Assembly (NCBI GenBank): GCA_965248905.1
Contig: CBDFKS010000005.1
Coordinates: 1-64,000, forward strand
Direction of reading: 5' to 3'
Source of the DNA: CBDFKS01 sp965248905
Lineage (GTDB): Bacteria; Chloroflexota; Dehalococcoidia; Lucifugimonadales; JAGWBF01
Length of the DNA stretch: 64,000 bases
Shown: positions 1-8,294 of the stretch, piece by piece
Layout of the letters: the number at the start of each line of letters is the position of its first letter
How positions within the stretch are numbered: the first letter of the stretch is position 1
Made by a program: the position numbers and the translations under genes
Notes under the pieces: model-generated
Database searches by the model: none
What the model was told of the DNA's origin: nothing
What the model saw: the letters and a program-made list of their open reading frames with translations, nothing else

Positions 1-314
1 GAATCAATGAACGGCATCCGGCTGAGGGAGTGCAGGATCTGTCGTCCGGAGAGGGCCATGTCGCTACCTCCCACGCGCTCGGCTCGGAGTTAGCCCAGAG
101 GCACGTAGGGAGGCCCCGATAGGCCAGTTAGATTACGGCCCCTCGGAAGAGGCTTTGTCTGGTTTCGCGTTCCGTGTTTCGGCGTGTTCATCCTGTTTCC
201 CGGCGGCAATGGCCCAATAGTCCATTGTGAAGGCCGGGAACGTTGAAGGTAATGCCCTGCAAGCCATTGTTTTGGGAACGGTTTTGTGGTAAAGGCCTGC
301 GGCGGAAGGGGAAT

Positions 315-430
315 GTTGAGTTCACTGATACCAGGGACAAGCTGAGCAACCTCGTCGAGGGGCTGATCAGGGAACACGAGCTGACCATGCCTCCCGACAC
401 GGTCCGCTGGGACAGCCGCAGCCGGCGCAC
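315..430 (+). other. Possible relic of an island protein C-terminus
   Basis: An open frame here encodes a segment with the motif EHELTMPPDT. The intact protein at 20324-21151 carries EHGLTLPPET in its C-terminal part, so this may be a decayed copy of that module. No credible start or end is visible and the frame runs into the next gene. The rest of 1-477 shows nothing I can support. Low confidence. Confidence 0.25.
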
Positions 431-477
431 GCAGACCCTTAGACGGACCGGCCCGTCGAGTAAAAAACAACGTCCCT

Positions 478-1422
478 ATGCTGTGTCTGGGAGGGGCTAT
501 AATAGGGTTGATGAACCAACTCAGTCAGAGCCTGATGAGCGTCGCCATTGGTGCGCTTACATCAATCCTGGTGCTGGCGCCACTGGTGGGGATTCAACTA
601 GCGTCCCAAGTCGCAGTCCAGGTGGTGCTGGCCATGTTGGCGGGAGCCGTCGTCATAGGGGCGATGTCGGTGGCCCGGGGCACCCTTTTCCTGCCTTCTA
701 AGGAACGACGTCTCTTCGTCTTACCCAATCGGTTACAGCCCATGGTTCCGTTTCAGCTCATGTTTATGGGAGTGCCGCTGCTCATCGTGAGCCTCTTTGC
801 AGACTCCCCTGCCTCACTGGTCAGCGCGGCTCTACTCGGCGCATTACTGGTGACTATACCTTGGCCCTCGCGGAACAAGTCCTGGCAGAGAGGGTCCTGG
901 CAGGGCGTCTCGTCTTCTCACCGCCGATCCTCTCTAGTTGGACCGAACATCCAAGGGGCTCCCACGCAGGTGCCTCAGGGGCGATTCGAGAAGTTCTCAG
1001 AAGGGGCGCGTAGCGTTCTGTCCCACGCGCAGGAGGAAGCCCAGCGGTTCAACCACAACTACATCGGGACCGAGTACATCCTGCTTGGACTAGTACGGGA
1101 ACCTGAAGGCGTAGCAGCCAAAGTCCTGACCAACCTTGGCGTGGAACTCTCCAAGGTGCGGTCGGCGGTGGAGTTCATCATTGGAAGTGGCGAGCGCCCT
1201 GGCCCCGGCGACATAGGGCTGACGCCCCGAGCCAAGAAGGTGATCGAGCTGGCCGTGGATGAGGCACGGCGCCTGAGTCACCAATACGTTGGCACCGAGC
1301 ACCTGCTCATCGGCATCATGCGGGAGGGCGAGGGTGTGGCGGCTAGGGTCCTGGAGAGCATGGGTGTTAACTTGGAGCGCGTCCGCGTCGATGTCGCTCG
1401 GCTCTCTCAGAACAGCGAGTAG
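478..1422 (+). CDS. Membrane-anchored Clp N-domain (ClpC-like double repeat) protein
   Basis: The 314-residue product has an N-terminal membrane part with about four hydrophobic segments (residues 20-40, 44-66, 92-107, 110-127). A basic linker follows, then a complete Clp_N domain made of two repeats, around 169-235 and 245-310. The repeats contain the typical motifs HNYIGTEYILLGLV and HQYVGTEHLLIGIM. Clp_N is the substrate/adaptor-binding domain of ClpA/ClpC unfoldases, but no AAA+ Walker motifs are present, so this cannot be an unfoldase. A membrane-tethered adaptor or decoy for a Clp protease is plausible but is inference. The start ATG at 478 is the first one; ATG 510 is an alternative. 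Confidence 0.8.
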   Translation: MLCLGGAIIGLMNQLSQSLMSVAIGALTSILVLAPLVGIQLASQVAVQVVLAMLAGAVVIGAMSVARGTLFLPSKERRLFVLPNRLQPMVPFQLMFMGVPLLIVSLFADSPASLVSAALLGALLVTIPWPSRNKSWQRGSWQGVSSSHRRSSLVGPNIQGAPTQVPQGRFEKFSEGARSVLSHAQEEAQRFNHNYIGTEYILLGLVREPEGVAAKVLTNLGVELSKVRSAVEFIIGSGERPGPGDIGLTPRAKKVIELAVDEARRLSHQYVGTEHLLIGIMREGEGVAARVLESMGVNLERVRVDVARLSQNSE

Positions 1423-1774
1423 TCCCCATAGGAACTACGGACAATCCCAGCTTGCCATTCTCGCAAGGAAGACATCCGGTTAGGGAGCGTGTCCTTATAT
1501 GAATCGAACCGGCACATCCCATGTGGCTAATGCTGTAGTGCTCCCGAATCTGGGGCGGCAATCAGCATATCTCTACGGTTTCAGCGTCAACATCCGATTC
1601 GTATTGGGCCGGTTGACACTCTACACAGAACGTAAACGAATTTCCGATTGGCGCTCCGGCCCCACTATGCTACTAGCTGGAGATTTTGGTATTGCTACCT
1701 CCGACTGAAGCTAAGTCAACCGCCCACCAGTATCTGAGCTATTGGTGTCTATTTGGTAACAAGTATGTGCGACC
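1423..1774. other. Intergenic stretch, no feature seen
   Basis: The short open frames here have no recognisable motif and no good ribosome binding site. I see no hairpin terminator or repeat. Confidence 0.5.
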
Positions 1775-2698
1775 TTACGGGCGGCGGTAGTGGCGGCCCA
1801 GTTCCGAGGCGTAGCGCCGTCCCAACGTGGCGCCTTCGGCCTCCAGCCATTCGGTGAACCGGGTGGAGGCGGTGGGTGGGTCAGCCGACACCAGATGGCC
1901 CGCCATCAGTCCGTCGATTTCATCCCTGGCCAGCACCACATCCCGCACCAACCAACCCGCCATTCGGGCGGCCAGCAGCGCCACCGAAGGCCGTACGTGA
2001 ATCAGCCGGGCTCGGCTGCCTACTCGGCGAGCTATGAGCCGTACCATCTCCTCAAACGTGAATGTTTCTGGACCCACGGCGTCTAACACGACATCTTCGC
2101 TTCCCGCCCCGGCATTCACGGCAAGTTGCGCCAGGTCGTCTACGAACACCGGCTGTATCGGATAGTCCCCAGACCCTGCGATGGGGAACGCTGGAAACCG
2201 CCGCAGGAACCAGGCGATGTTGTTTATCAGCACATCCTCGGGGCTGAACAGCACCGTGGGTCTGAGGATGGCGTAGGACAACCCAGACTCGTGGATTGCC
2301 TTCTCCACCAGCGCCTTCCCCCGGAAATAAGGAAGTGGCGAGTTTTCCGAGGGGTTGGTGATGCTGATATGGACGATGCGTCTAACGCCTGCTTCGACCG
2401 CCGCTCCTATCAGGATGCGGGAGTTCTGAACGGCGATGTCGTGAGTAACCGTGCCTCGGGCGAAGCGAATCCAATAGGTGTTATACAGAGTGTCAACTCC
2501 CCGGAGATTTTCTACCAAACCATCAAGGTCGCCGAAGTCCAGAGGTAGAGCCTCCACCCGATCACCGAAGGGGCTGCGGGAGGCGGGAGTACGGGTCAAC
2601 GTTTTCACAATGCCACCCTGTTCCAGCAACCGCCGCGCGATGTATTTGCCCGTGTGCCCAAAGGCTCCCGTGACGACGCTGCGATTAGATTGGCTCAT
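1775..2698 (-). CDS. NAD(P)-binding NmrA/atypical SDR family oxidoreductase
   Basis: The 307-residue product starts at the ATG at 2698 (MSQSNRSVVTGAFGHTGKYI). The glycine-rich TGAFGHTGKYIARRLL stretch is the dinucleotide-binding turn of atypical short-chain dehydrogenases. It is followed by acidic DFGDL and by a segment LSYAILRPTVLF typical of NmrA-like and complex-I NDUFA9-like proteins. The substrate cannot be predicted. The start codon lies 14 bases inside the end of the upstream membrane-protein gene, which suggests translational coupling. A longer form starting at 2737 would add 13 unconserved-looking residues and is less likely. Confidence 0.8.
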   Translation of the reverse strand: MSQSNRSVVTGAFGHTGKYIARRLLEQGGIVKTLTRTPASRSPFGDRVEALPLDFGDLDGLVENLRGVDTLYNTYWIRFARGTVTHDIAVQNSRILIGAAVEAGVRRIVHISITNPSENSPLPYFRGKALVEKAIHESGLSYAILRPTVLFSPEDVLINNIAWFLRRFPAFPIAGSGDYPIQPVFVDDLAQLAVNAGAGSEDVVLDAVGPETFTFEEMVRLIARRVGSRARLIHVRPSVALLAARMAGWLVRDVVLARDEIDGLMAGHLVSADPPTASTRFTEWLEAEGATLGRRYASELGRHYRRP

Positions 2699-3032
2699 TG
2701 CCCTCCTGACCTCCGAGAACAGCAATGGCTGCAACAAGGAGCGCGAGCGCCGCTGGCAGGTAGAACATGCCGATGGAAGCTATCGCTACAAAACAGAATC
2801 CCAGAAGCACGACGGCGGGGCTCCAGAGGAGTATCTTGCGCATCGTCGTCTGTTGGAGCCGAAGGCCCAACAAAGTGATGGCGGTCAACAGGATAGGCAC
2901 TAGCAGCAACAAGATTACGTGCAGGCCATTTGCTTCTATTGCCGTAGCGCTAGAGCGAATCACCTCCCCGCCAGGCTCACCAGGGAGTGTCGCCGTTACC
3001 GACGCACCCTCATAGGTGGGCCAGAACGCCAA
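2685..3032 (-). CDS. Small multi-pass membrane protein, start uncertain
   Basis: The called frame encodes 115 residues with hydrophobic segments near 36-58, 69-86 and 89-105. It overlaps the downstream oxidoreductase start by 14 bases, so the two are probably co-expressed. The only standard start is TTG at 3032. The same frame stays open upstream to a stop at 3222-3224 and there encodes a further membrane-like segment (VATVSAWVAHAFAWAAGVWL) with no ATG, GTG or TTG. The true start may be non-canonical, or an indel hides it. No family recognised. Confidence 0.55.
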   Translation of the reverse strand: MAFWPTYEGASVTATLPGEPGGEVIRSSATAIEANGLHVILLLLVPILLTAITLLGLRLQQTTMRKILLWSPAVVLLGFCFVAIASIGMFYLPAALALLVAAIAVLGGQEGNEPI

Positions 3033-3296
3033 CCAGACCCCAGCGGCCCAGGCAAAGGCATGGGCGACCCATGCAGATACTGTCGCTACGCCGATAGACC
3101 TCAGATGTCCCTCCGTACCAAGCGCTACTACGTTTCGTGCACCGGGCTCCCGGATATCACGAAGCGCCTGAGTTGAGATGGCTAAACCCCGGCGTGGTAA
3201 AATCGAAACTGAGATGCCCCTCTATTCTAGTAGGGTTCGTTGGATTTGACGACATTGCTGTAGTAATTGCATTCGTGAAGACGAAGAAGCTTTGGT

Positions 3297-3911
3297 ATGA
3301 GTCGGAGATTCACATACTCTGCAATTCTGGTAGTAGCGCTGACGTTGATTGCCGCTGCGGGGTTTTTGTACGCCCGAGGCACGGGTGGTTACGAATCGGC
3401 AACTGGTCACAAATCGATATCCCACGAGGCCCCTCCTCGAACGATAGACCCTAGGATCGTTAGGCAGATGCCTCTAGCAGACGCGTCGAGTCAAATCTAC
3501 GAGCTTTGGCGGAGAGAAGGCTTGCAAGGCTTCACAGGGATGCGGTTTGACAATGACAAGGGGGAAGTGATCCTCTACTGGAAGGGACAAGTCCCTCACA
3601 GGATGGCCGTGCTTGTGCGGACGTTGCGGGCCAGCGTCCCAGTTCGAGTAGTTGAAAGACCCTACTCACTCGTAGAGCTTCAGCGGGAAGCAAGGCGGCT
3701 TGTCGAACTTGATCTCTCCGGGGCAGGCGTTAATGTCACTGAGGCAGGACCTCTTCCTGATTTCTCAGGAATAGGAGTCGGGATTGAACCCACTGAGCGG
3801 CTTGACCGGGCGCAACAGACCGACCGGGCGCGTCAGGTCATCGAGAGCGACTTCCCTCTCGAATTTACAGTTGCCCCAGCGCATGAACCATTAGTTTCTC
3901 AGAATCGTTAG
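3297..3911 (+). CDS. Secreted/membrane-anchored hypothetical protein
   Basis: The 204-residue product begins with a short basic N-terminus and a hydrophobic segment at about 8-26, a signal peptide or anchor. The exported part contains VILYWKGQVPHRMAVLVR and amphipathic helices (LVELQREARRL), a pattern reminiscent of propeptide regions of secreted serine proteases, but no protease domain follows. It stands alone, with neighbours on the other strand. Function unknown. Confidence 0.6.
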   Translation: MSRRFTYSAILVVALTLIAAAGFLYARGTGGYESATGHKSISHEAPPRTIDPRIVRQMPLADASSQIYELWRREGLQGFTGMRFDNDKGEVILYWKGQVPHRMAVLVRTLRASVPVRVVERPYSLVELQREARRLVELDLSGAGVNVTEAGPLPDFSGIGVGIEPTERLDRAQQTDRARQVIESDFPLEFTVAPAHEPLVSQNR

Positions 3912-4081
3912 CGGGGTTCCTATTTGGCCTCGTCCTGGAGATGTCGCCCGAAGGGACCGAGCGATAGCCTAATTCTAGTTATGCCCCCACCCTTTGCAAC
4001 CCCCGCAGCTGCAACGGCGACCCCGGCGGCAGTGGCTGGCCCTTGGCCATGTCTTTTGCCGCCTGCCCAGTCTTGGCTAGC
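3912..4081. other. Intergenic spacer
   Basis: Nothing recognisable in this short spacer apart from a Pro/Ala/Thr-rich open frame without a start signal. Confidence 0.4.
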
Positions 4082-4265
4082 TCAAGAGGACGACATCCGA
4101 CACCTACCCGAGTAGCCGATAGTTCGTCCGAATACCGGATGGGTCATCTCAAAGTTGACACTGAAACTGGCTTCACTCTCTCCGGTTTCGGTGGTGCAGC
4201 CACCTCCAAAAGGCGAGACCCAGGTGGGGAACCCAATAATCAGCCCAAGAAAAGGTACCCTTAAC
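4082..4265 (-). pseudogene. DUF4166 protein, C-terminal fragment cut by the IS insertion
   Basis: Reading the minus strand from the IS boundary gives LRVPFLGLIIGF and then FEMTHPVFGRTIGYSGRC, which matches the end of DUF4166 proteins (usually HPLFGRL..YRG). The N-terminal half lies at 7485-7926 beyond the IS pair. Joining the two across the GTTA repeat restores the reading KYVLRVPFLGL without gap or extra residue, so this was one gene before transposition. The function of DUF4166 is not known; members often sit next to NAD(P)-binding proteins. Confidence 0.7.
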
Positions 4266-4284
4266 CCCGAATCCACCGAAGGAC
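4266..4284 (+). repeat. Left terminal inverted repeat of the IS1380-family tandem
   Basis: Nineteen bases identical, in inverted orientation, to 7466-7484. A 16-base version (CGAATCCACCGAAGGA) occurs at 34714-34729 beside the truncated third copy, which confirms it as the element end. Confidence 0.85.
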
Positions 4285-4391
4285 ACCGATGGACGGCGTG
4301 AGGGCAGCGGAAGGGGGTGGGTGAGGGAGCTACAGGGGAGATGGCCTGGGGTCTTGGGGTAGATGGGAGGCCGGCGGCCGGTCTTCAGTCT

Positions 4392-4422
4392 CCGCACAGG
4401 GCCCCTAAGGCCCTATGCGGGA
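4392..4422 (-). terminator. GC-rich hairpin downstream of transposase copy 1
   Basis: CCGCACAGGGCC pairs with GGCCCTATGCGG with one mismatch. It lies downstream of the transposase stop and recurs at 5907-5937 after copy 2. There is no U-run, so it may be an IS-end structure rather than a true intrinsic terminator. Confidence 0.4.
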
Positions 4423-4522
4423 GTTGCGATGCGCGGGAAGGCGAGAGGATACGCAGCAGGGGACTCTCGCGACCGGGGTGGCGCGAGATTGCGGGGACGT
4501 TGGGTCAGTTGCAGGCTGGCCG

Positions 4523-5741
4523 TCAGGCCGGGAACGGAATGGCTTGCAGCCGGGCCAAGGCGCGACTGAACTGGGTTTCCCAAGGCCAGCGCCGGGGGAG
4601 ATGCAAAGTGAGGCGGCGCGCCGAGCGGGTGATCCGTCCCACCAGAGCGAAGACCCGCCGCCTGAGGGTCTTGGTGATCACGGTCCGCTCGCCCAGACCA
4701 ATCCGCGCCGTCCAGCGGGCCAGGTTATGCGCCATCACCTGGACCGCCAGCCAGGCGCCGTTGGCGGCGAAGCGCGCCGACGGCATGTGGTTCAGCCCGA
4801 CGCCGTACTTGAGGTCGCGTATGGCGTTCTCGACCTCGGCGTGGCGGCGATGATCGGCCTCCAGTTCCAGCGTCTCCCCATCGCGGTCGGTGATGAAGGC
4901 GTGATAGCTGTATCTGGCGAAGAGGGCGAGCTGGGAACCGGGCGTCGGCTTCACCCGCCGGACAATGAGCCGCACCGGCGCGGCGTCCGGCTTGGTCTGG
5001 AACGGGGTGTAAGTCGTCTCGGCGACATCGGCGGCGCCGTCCATCCAGTAGGGAATGGGAGTCCAGTCCTCCTCTGGTATCGCCTCGATCAGGTCCCGCA
5101 GGCTGGCGCGCTGGCGGATGGTGATAGAGAAGCGGACATCCATTTCCCGGCAGGCGGCAACGACAGTGTGGGCGTAGAAGCCGCTGTCGGCCCGCACCGT
5201 GAGTTGTCCCCTGGCCCCGCCGTCACCGTCTCACGCAGGAAGTGGGCGGCGCCACGGGCGGTGTTGGCCCGGCCCTCGCGCAGCCGGGACATCAGTCGCC
5301 GGTGCCGGCGGCAATGGCCAGCAGCGGGTGATAGCCGCGGGCGCCGGTATAGCCGTGGTGGCGCGCTCCCTCCTTGGCCAGTCCATAGGTCTCGCAGATG
5401 GTCGACAGGTCCAGGTCGCCGGGTCCGGCCCCAGCGGCCCAGGCCCGGCCAACAACTGGCGGCTGGTTGACGGACAGCCCCCCCACGGGAAGGTCCCCAG
5501 GGTGGATGGCGTGAGCCACGCCCTTCCCACCAGCGCGCAGCGCATCGGGTCGATCGATGCAGTCGCCGCCTGCCAGCGCGGAAGCGACCAGCCGCATCTT
5601 GTCCCCAGTGTTCGCCCGTCCCGGCGCTCCGGAGGCAAGGTGATGGTCGACGATCCCGCAGGCCCACGGGCTAGGGTGGCCGGCAGGGCAGCATTGGCCA
5701 CCAGCGATGGTCGTCAAAGAGGTGACGGTCGGGTTTGTTCT
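4523..5741 (-). pseudogene. IS1380-family transposase, degraded copy 1
   Basis: From the stop at 4523 back to about 5200 the sequence matches copy 2 (offset 1515) and encodes the C-terminal 224 residues, including the motif RHAEVENAIRDLKYG with the likely catalytic Glu. Upstream of that, about 700 bases carry many small deletions relative to copy 2 (for example 13 bases near 5223 and 4 bases near 5290) and the start codon is lost. The catalytic domain is broken, so this copy cannot make transposase. The abrupt change from perfect to heavily gapped identity is unusual. Confidence 0.85.
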
Positions 5742-5906
5742 GTGGGATTGGGTGCTCCTTGTTTCCGGGCGGGTTTCTGCTATCCCAGATTCAGAGGAGC
5801 ATGGCTTCTTCAAGGGCTGTCCCCAAGGGCTTTCGGGGGTAAGATCCACCGGACACCGATAGGACGGCGTGAGGACCGGCAGGGTGAGATGGCCGGTCTT
5901 GCAGTT

Positions 5907-5937
5907 CCGCACAGGGCCCCTAAGGCCCTATGCGGGA
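5907..5937 (-). terminator. GC-rich hairpin downstream of transposase copy 2
   Basis: Same 12-bp stem as at 4392-4422 (CCGCACAGGGCC with GGCCCTATGCGG), about 100 bases after the stop codon. It may end IS transcription or be an end-proximal structure; no U-tract follows. Confidence 0.4.
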
Positions 5938-6037
5938 GTTGCGATGCGCGGGATGGCGAGAGGATACGCAGCAGGGAACTCTCGCGACCGGGGTGGCGCG
6001 AGATTGCGGGGACGTTGGGTCAGTTGCAGGCTGGCCG

Positions 6038-7363
6038 TCAGGCCGGGAACGGAATGGCTTGCAGCCGGGCCAAGGCGCGACTGAACTGGGTTTCCCAAGG
6101 CCAGCGCCGGGGGAGATGCAAAGTGAGGCGGCGCGCCGAGCGGGTGATCCGTCCCACCAGAGCGAAGACCCGCCGCCTGAGGGTCTTGGTGATCACGGTC
6201 CGCTCGCCCAGACCAATCCGCGCCGTCCAGCGGGCCAGGTTATGCGCCATCACCTGGACCGCCAGCCAGGCGCCGTTGGCGGCGAAGCGCGCCGACGGCA
6301 TGTGGTTCAGCCCGACGCCGTACTTGAGGTCGCGTATGGCGTTCTCGACCTCGGCGTGGCGGCGATGATCGGCCTCCAGTTCCAGCGTCTCCCCATCGCG
6401 GTCGGTGATGAAGGCGTGATAGCTGTATCTGGCGAAGAGGGCGAGCTGGGAACCGGGCGTCGGCTTCACCCGCCGGACAATGAGCCGCACCGGCGCGGCG
6501 TCCGGCTTGGTCTGGAACGGGGTGTAAGTCGTCTCGGCGACATCGGCGGCGCCGTCCATCCAGTAGGGAATGGGAGTCCAGTCCTCCTCTGGTATCGCCT
6601 CGATCAGGTCCCGCAGGCTGGCGCGCTGGCGGATGGTGATAGAGAAGCGGACATCCATTTCCCGGCAGGCGGCAACGACAGTGTGGGCGTAGAAGCCGCT
6701 GTCGGCCCGCACCGTGAGTTGTCCCCTGGCCCCGCCGTAGCGCACCCGCCCCACCGTCTCACGCAGGAAGTGGGCGGCGCCACGGGCGGTGTTGGCCCGG
6801 CCCTCGCGCAGCCGGGACATCAGCACCTCGCCGGTGCCGGCGGCAATGGCCAGCAGCGGGTGATAGCCGCGGGCGCCGGTATAGCCGTGGTGGCGCGCTC
6901 CCTCCTTGGCCAGTCCATAGGTCTCGCAGATTGTCGAGTCCAGGTCGATGGTCAGGGGCGAGTCGCCGGGTCCGGCCCCAGCGGCCCAGGCCCGGGCCAA
7001 CAACTGGCGGCTCACGCGGTCGAGTTGACGGACATGCCCCCACCGGAAGCTGCGCAGGAAGGTCCCCAGGGTGGATGGCGCCTTGACCACGCAGCCTAGA
7101 ACACCGACCGTCCCACCAGCGCGCAGCGCATCGGCGTCGTCGATGCAGTCGCCGCCTGCCAGCGCGGAAGCGACCAGCGTCAGCATCTTGTCCCCAGTGT
7201 TCGCCCGTCCCGGCGCTCCGCCGAGGTCAAGGTGATGGTCGACGAGTTCCCGCAGGCCCAGGTGCCGGGCTAGGGTGGCCGGCAGGAGCAGGCCGGCATT
7301 GGCCACGAGGCGATGGTCGTCAAAGAGGATGCGGATACGGTCGGGTTTGTTCTGTGGCAGCAT
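6038..7363 (-). CDS. IS1380-family DDE transposase (intact)
   Basis: The 441-residue transposase starts at ATG 7363. It has the full DDE (RNase H-like) layout: first Asp in TIDLDSTICETYG, second in VRADSGFYAHTVV, and Glu in AEVENAIRDLKYG. Length and motifs fit the IS1380 family. It would catalyse cut-and-paste movement of DNA between the 19-bp inverted repeats. Its Shine-Dalgarno AAGGAG lies inside a 10-bp stem (7369-7434), so translation is probably restrained. This copy could also mobilise the truncated copy's ends. Confidence 0.9.
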   Translation of the reverse strand: MLPQNKPDRIRILFDDHRLVANAGLLLPATLARHLGLRELVDHHLDLGGAPGRANTGDKMLTLVASALAGGDCIDDADALRAGGTVGVLGCVVKAPSTLGTFLRSFRWGHVRQLDRVSRQLLARAWAAGAGPGDSPLTIDLDSTICETYGLAKEGARHHGYTGARGYHPLLAIAAGTGEVLMSRLREGRANTARGAAHFLRETVGRVRYGGARGQLTVRADSGFYAHTVVAACREMDVRFSITIRQRASLRDLIEAIPEEDWTPIPYWMDGAADVAETTYTPFQTKPDAAPVRLIVRRVKPTPGSQLALFARYSYHAFITDRDGETLELEADHRRHAEVENAIRDLKYGVGLNHMPSARFAANGAWLAVQVMAHNLARWTARIGLGERTVITKTLRRRVFALVGRITRSARRLTLHLPRRWPWETQFSRALARLQAIPFPA

Positions 7364-7368
7364 CTATT

Positions 7369-7434
7369 GGGTGCTCCTTGTTTCCGGGCGGGTTTCTGTT
7401 CCAAAACCATTATCCCAGATTCAGAGGAGCACCC
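7369..7434 (-). promoter_or_regulatory. Leader hairpin hiding the transposase ribosome binding site
   Basis: On the minus strand GGGTGCTCCT pairs perfectly with AGGAGCACCC, and the second arm holds the SD sequence just upstream of the transposase ATG. The same arrangement is present in the third copy (34762-34828), with a partly different loop, which supports selection for the structure. Such stems in IS leaders typically silence translation of read-through transcripts. Confidence 0.6.
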
Positions 7435-7465
7435 GCTGGCTTCTTCAAGGGCTGTCCCCAAGGCC

Positions 7466-7484
7466 GTCCTTCGGTGGATTCGGG
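7466..7484 (-). repeat. Right terminal inverted repeat of the IS1380-family tandem
   Basis: Perfect 19-base inverted partner of 4266-4284, followed by CTAAC, the near copy of the left flank TTAAC. Confidence 0.85.
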
Positions 7485-7926
7485 CTAACACGTACTTCCG
7501 GATGTCATAGACCAAGCTTCCTACGTCGTCAACTCGCAAGTCCGACTCTACCCCCAGACCCCATCTCGTAGTTTCGATGATTCTATGGTCGCCTGAAAAT
7601 ACCATGTGAGAAGAGAACGTCACGTCCCTACGAAAGCCGTCGTTGCCGAAGAAGGTCCTAAGCCAATGCATCACGCCCGAACCATCGACTCGGCTGTGCA
7701 CGGTGAATTCAACATTCTCTCCGTTGTGCGGGACCGGGGCACGGAACAGCATGTATGAGAGCAATGCTACTGGCCTGATTGCCGTCTTAACATTGATACT
7801 TTTCATGACCCCACTCAAAACCACCGTTGGCTCAGAGTAGTGCTTACGCACCGCCGTGTGTAGATTGATAAAGTCGTCCCCCAATGCGCGGGCTACGGGA
7901 GAGTCGTTGGCGGGGCATCTCGTCAT
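7485..7926 (-). pseudogene. DUF4166 protein, N-terminal part, cut by the IS insertion
   Basis: The frame starts at ATG 7926 and encodes ALGDDFINLHTAVRKHYSEP, the usual N-terminal signature of DUF4166. It continues to RKYVLA before entering the IS inverted repeat and then runs on in IS sequence. The missing C-terminus is at 4082-4265. About 147 native residues remain, so the protein is almost certainly non-functional. Confidence 0.75.
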
Positions 7927-8294
7927 ACGTCGCGGCTTCCTCTCTTGGGATCATCAGGGCATTCCTAGCCCAAGGTCCATGTCAGGCTGCTAGCCTGAAT
8001 CTCAATGTGAAGGTTCTTGATTTTGTCCAGTTTGGTGGGCCTAAGTTGACGGTAGGCAGTACCGTCTTCGAGTTGTGGCTGGTCCTCTGAGGCCTGGCCG
8101 GCTACTGCACCACCGCGCTGTTGCGGGTAATCTGATGAACATCGGGCTAGGCCCGCGCGTCCGGCACCGAGGCGACGGTGACCGTGGCCGCCCGGCTCAG
8201 TTCGACGTATTCTGTGCCTCTTTAATTTTTTTCGCCACAGGGCCCGCAGTGATTATAGCGATTTCTCGCGTGAATCCCTCTGCGTTTCCCGTGG
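7927..8294. other. Intergenic stretch with a dispersed repeat
   Basis: No gene can be defined. On the minus strand open frames end in NLHIEIQASS and in IITAGPVAKKIKEAQN, which look like short gene remnants. The first corresponds to the dispersed repeat at 8001-8041. Confidence 0.4.
8001..8041 (+). repeat. Dispersed 40-bp repeat, copy 1 of 3
   Basis: The core TTGATTTTGTCCAGTTTGGT and its flanks recur at 14587-14626 and 28324-28364 in the same orientation. On the minus strand all three can be read as TKLDKIKNFHIE-like peptide. Only about 40 bp is shared; the surroundings differ. Confidence 0.7.

Larger units (their letters stand above)
4266..7484 (-). mobile_element. IS1380-family tandem (two head-to-tail copies) inserted in a DUF4166 gene
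   Basis: Both outer ends carry the same 19-bp sequence, CCCGAATCCACCGAAGGAC at 4266-4284 and its reverse complement at 7466-7484. The flanks are TTAAC and CTAAC, a near-perfect 5-bp duplication of the kind IS1380 elements make. Inside are two copies of the transposase region offset by 1515 bp. The right copy (6038-7363) is intact. The left copy is intact only in its C-terminal coding half. The internal junction near 5835-5880 has decayed inverted repeats from both copies. Confidence 0.85.

Noticed and set aside
5199..7099. Several long plus-strand frames
   Set aside because: They mirror the IS1380-family transposase on the minus strand and have no independent support.
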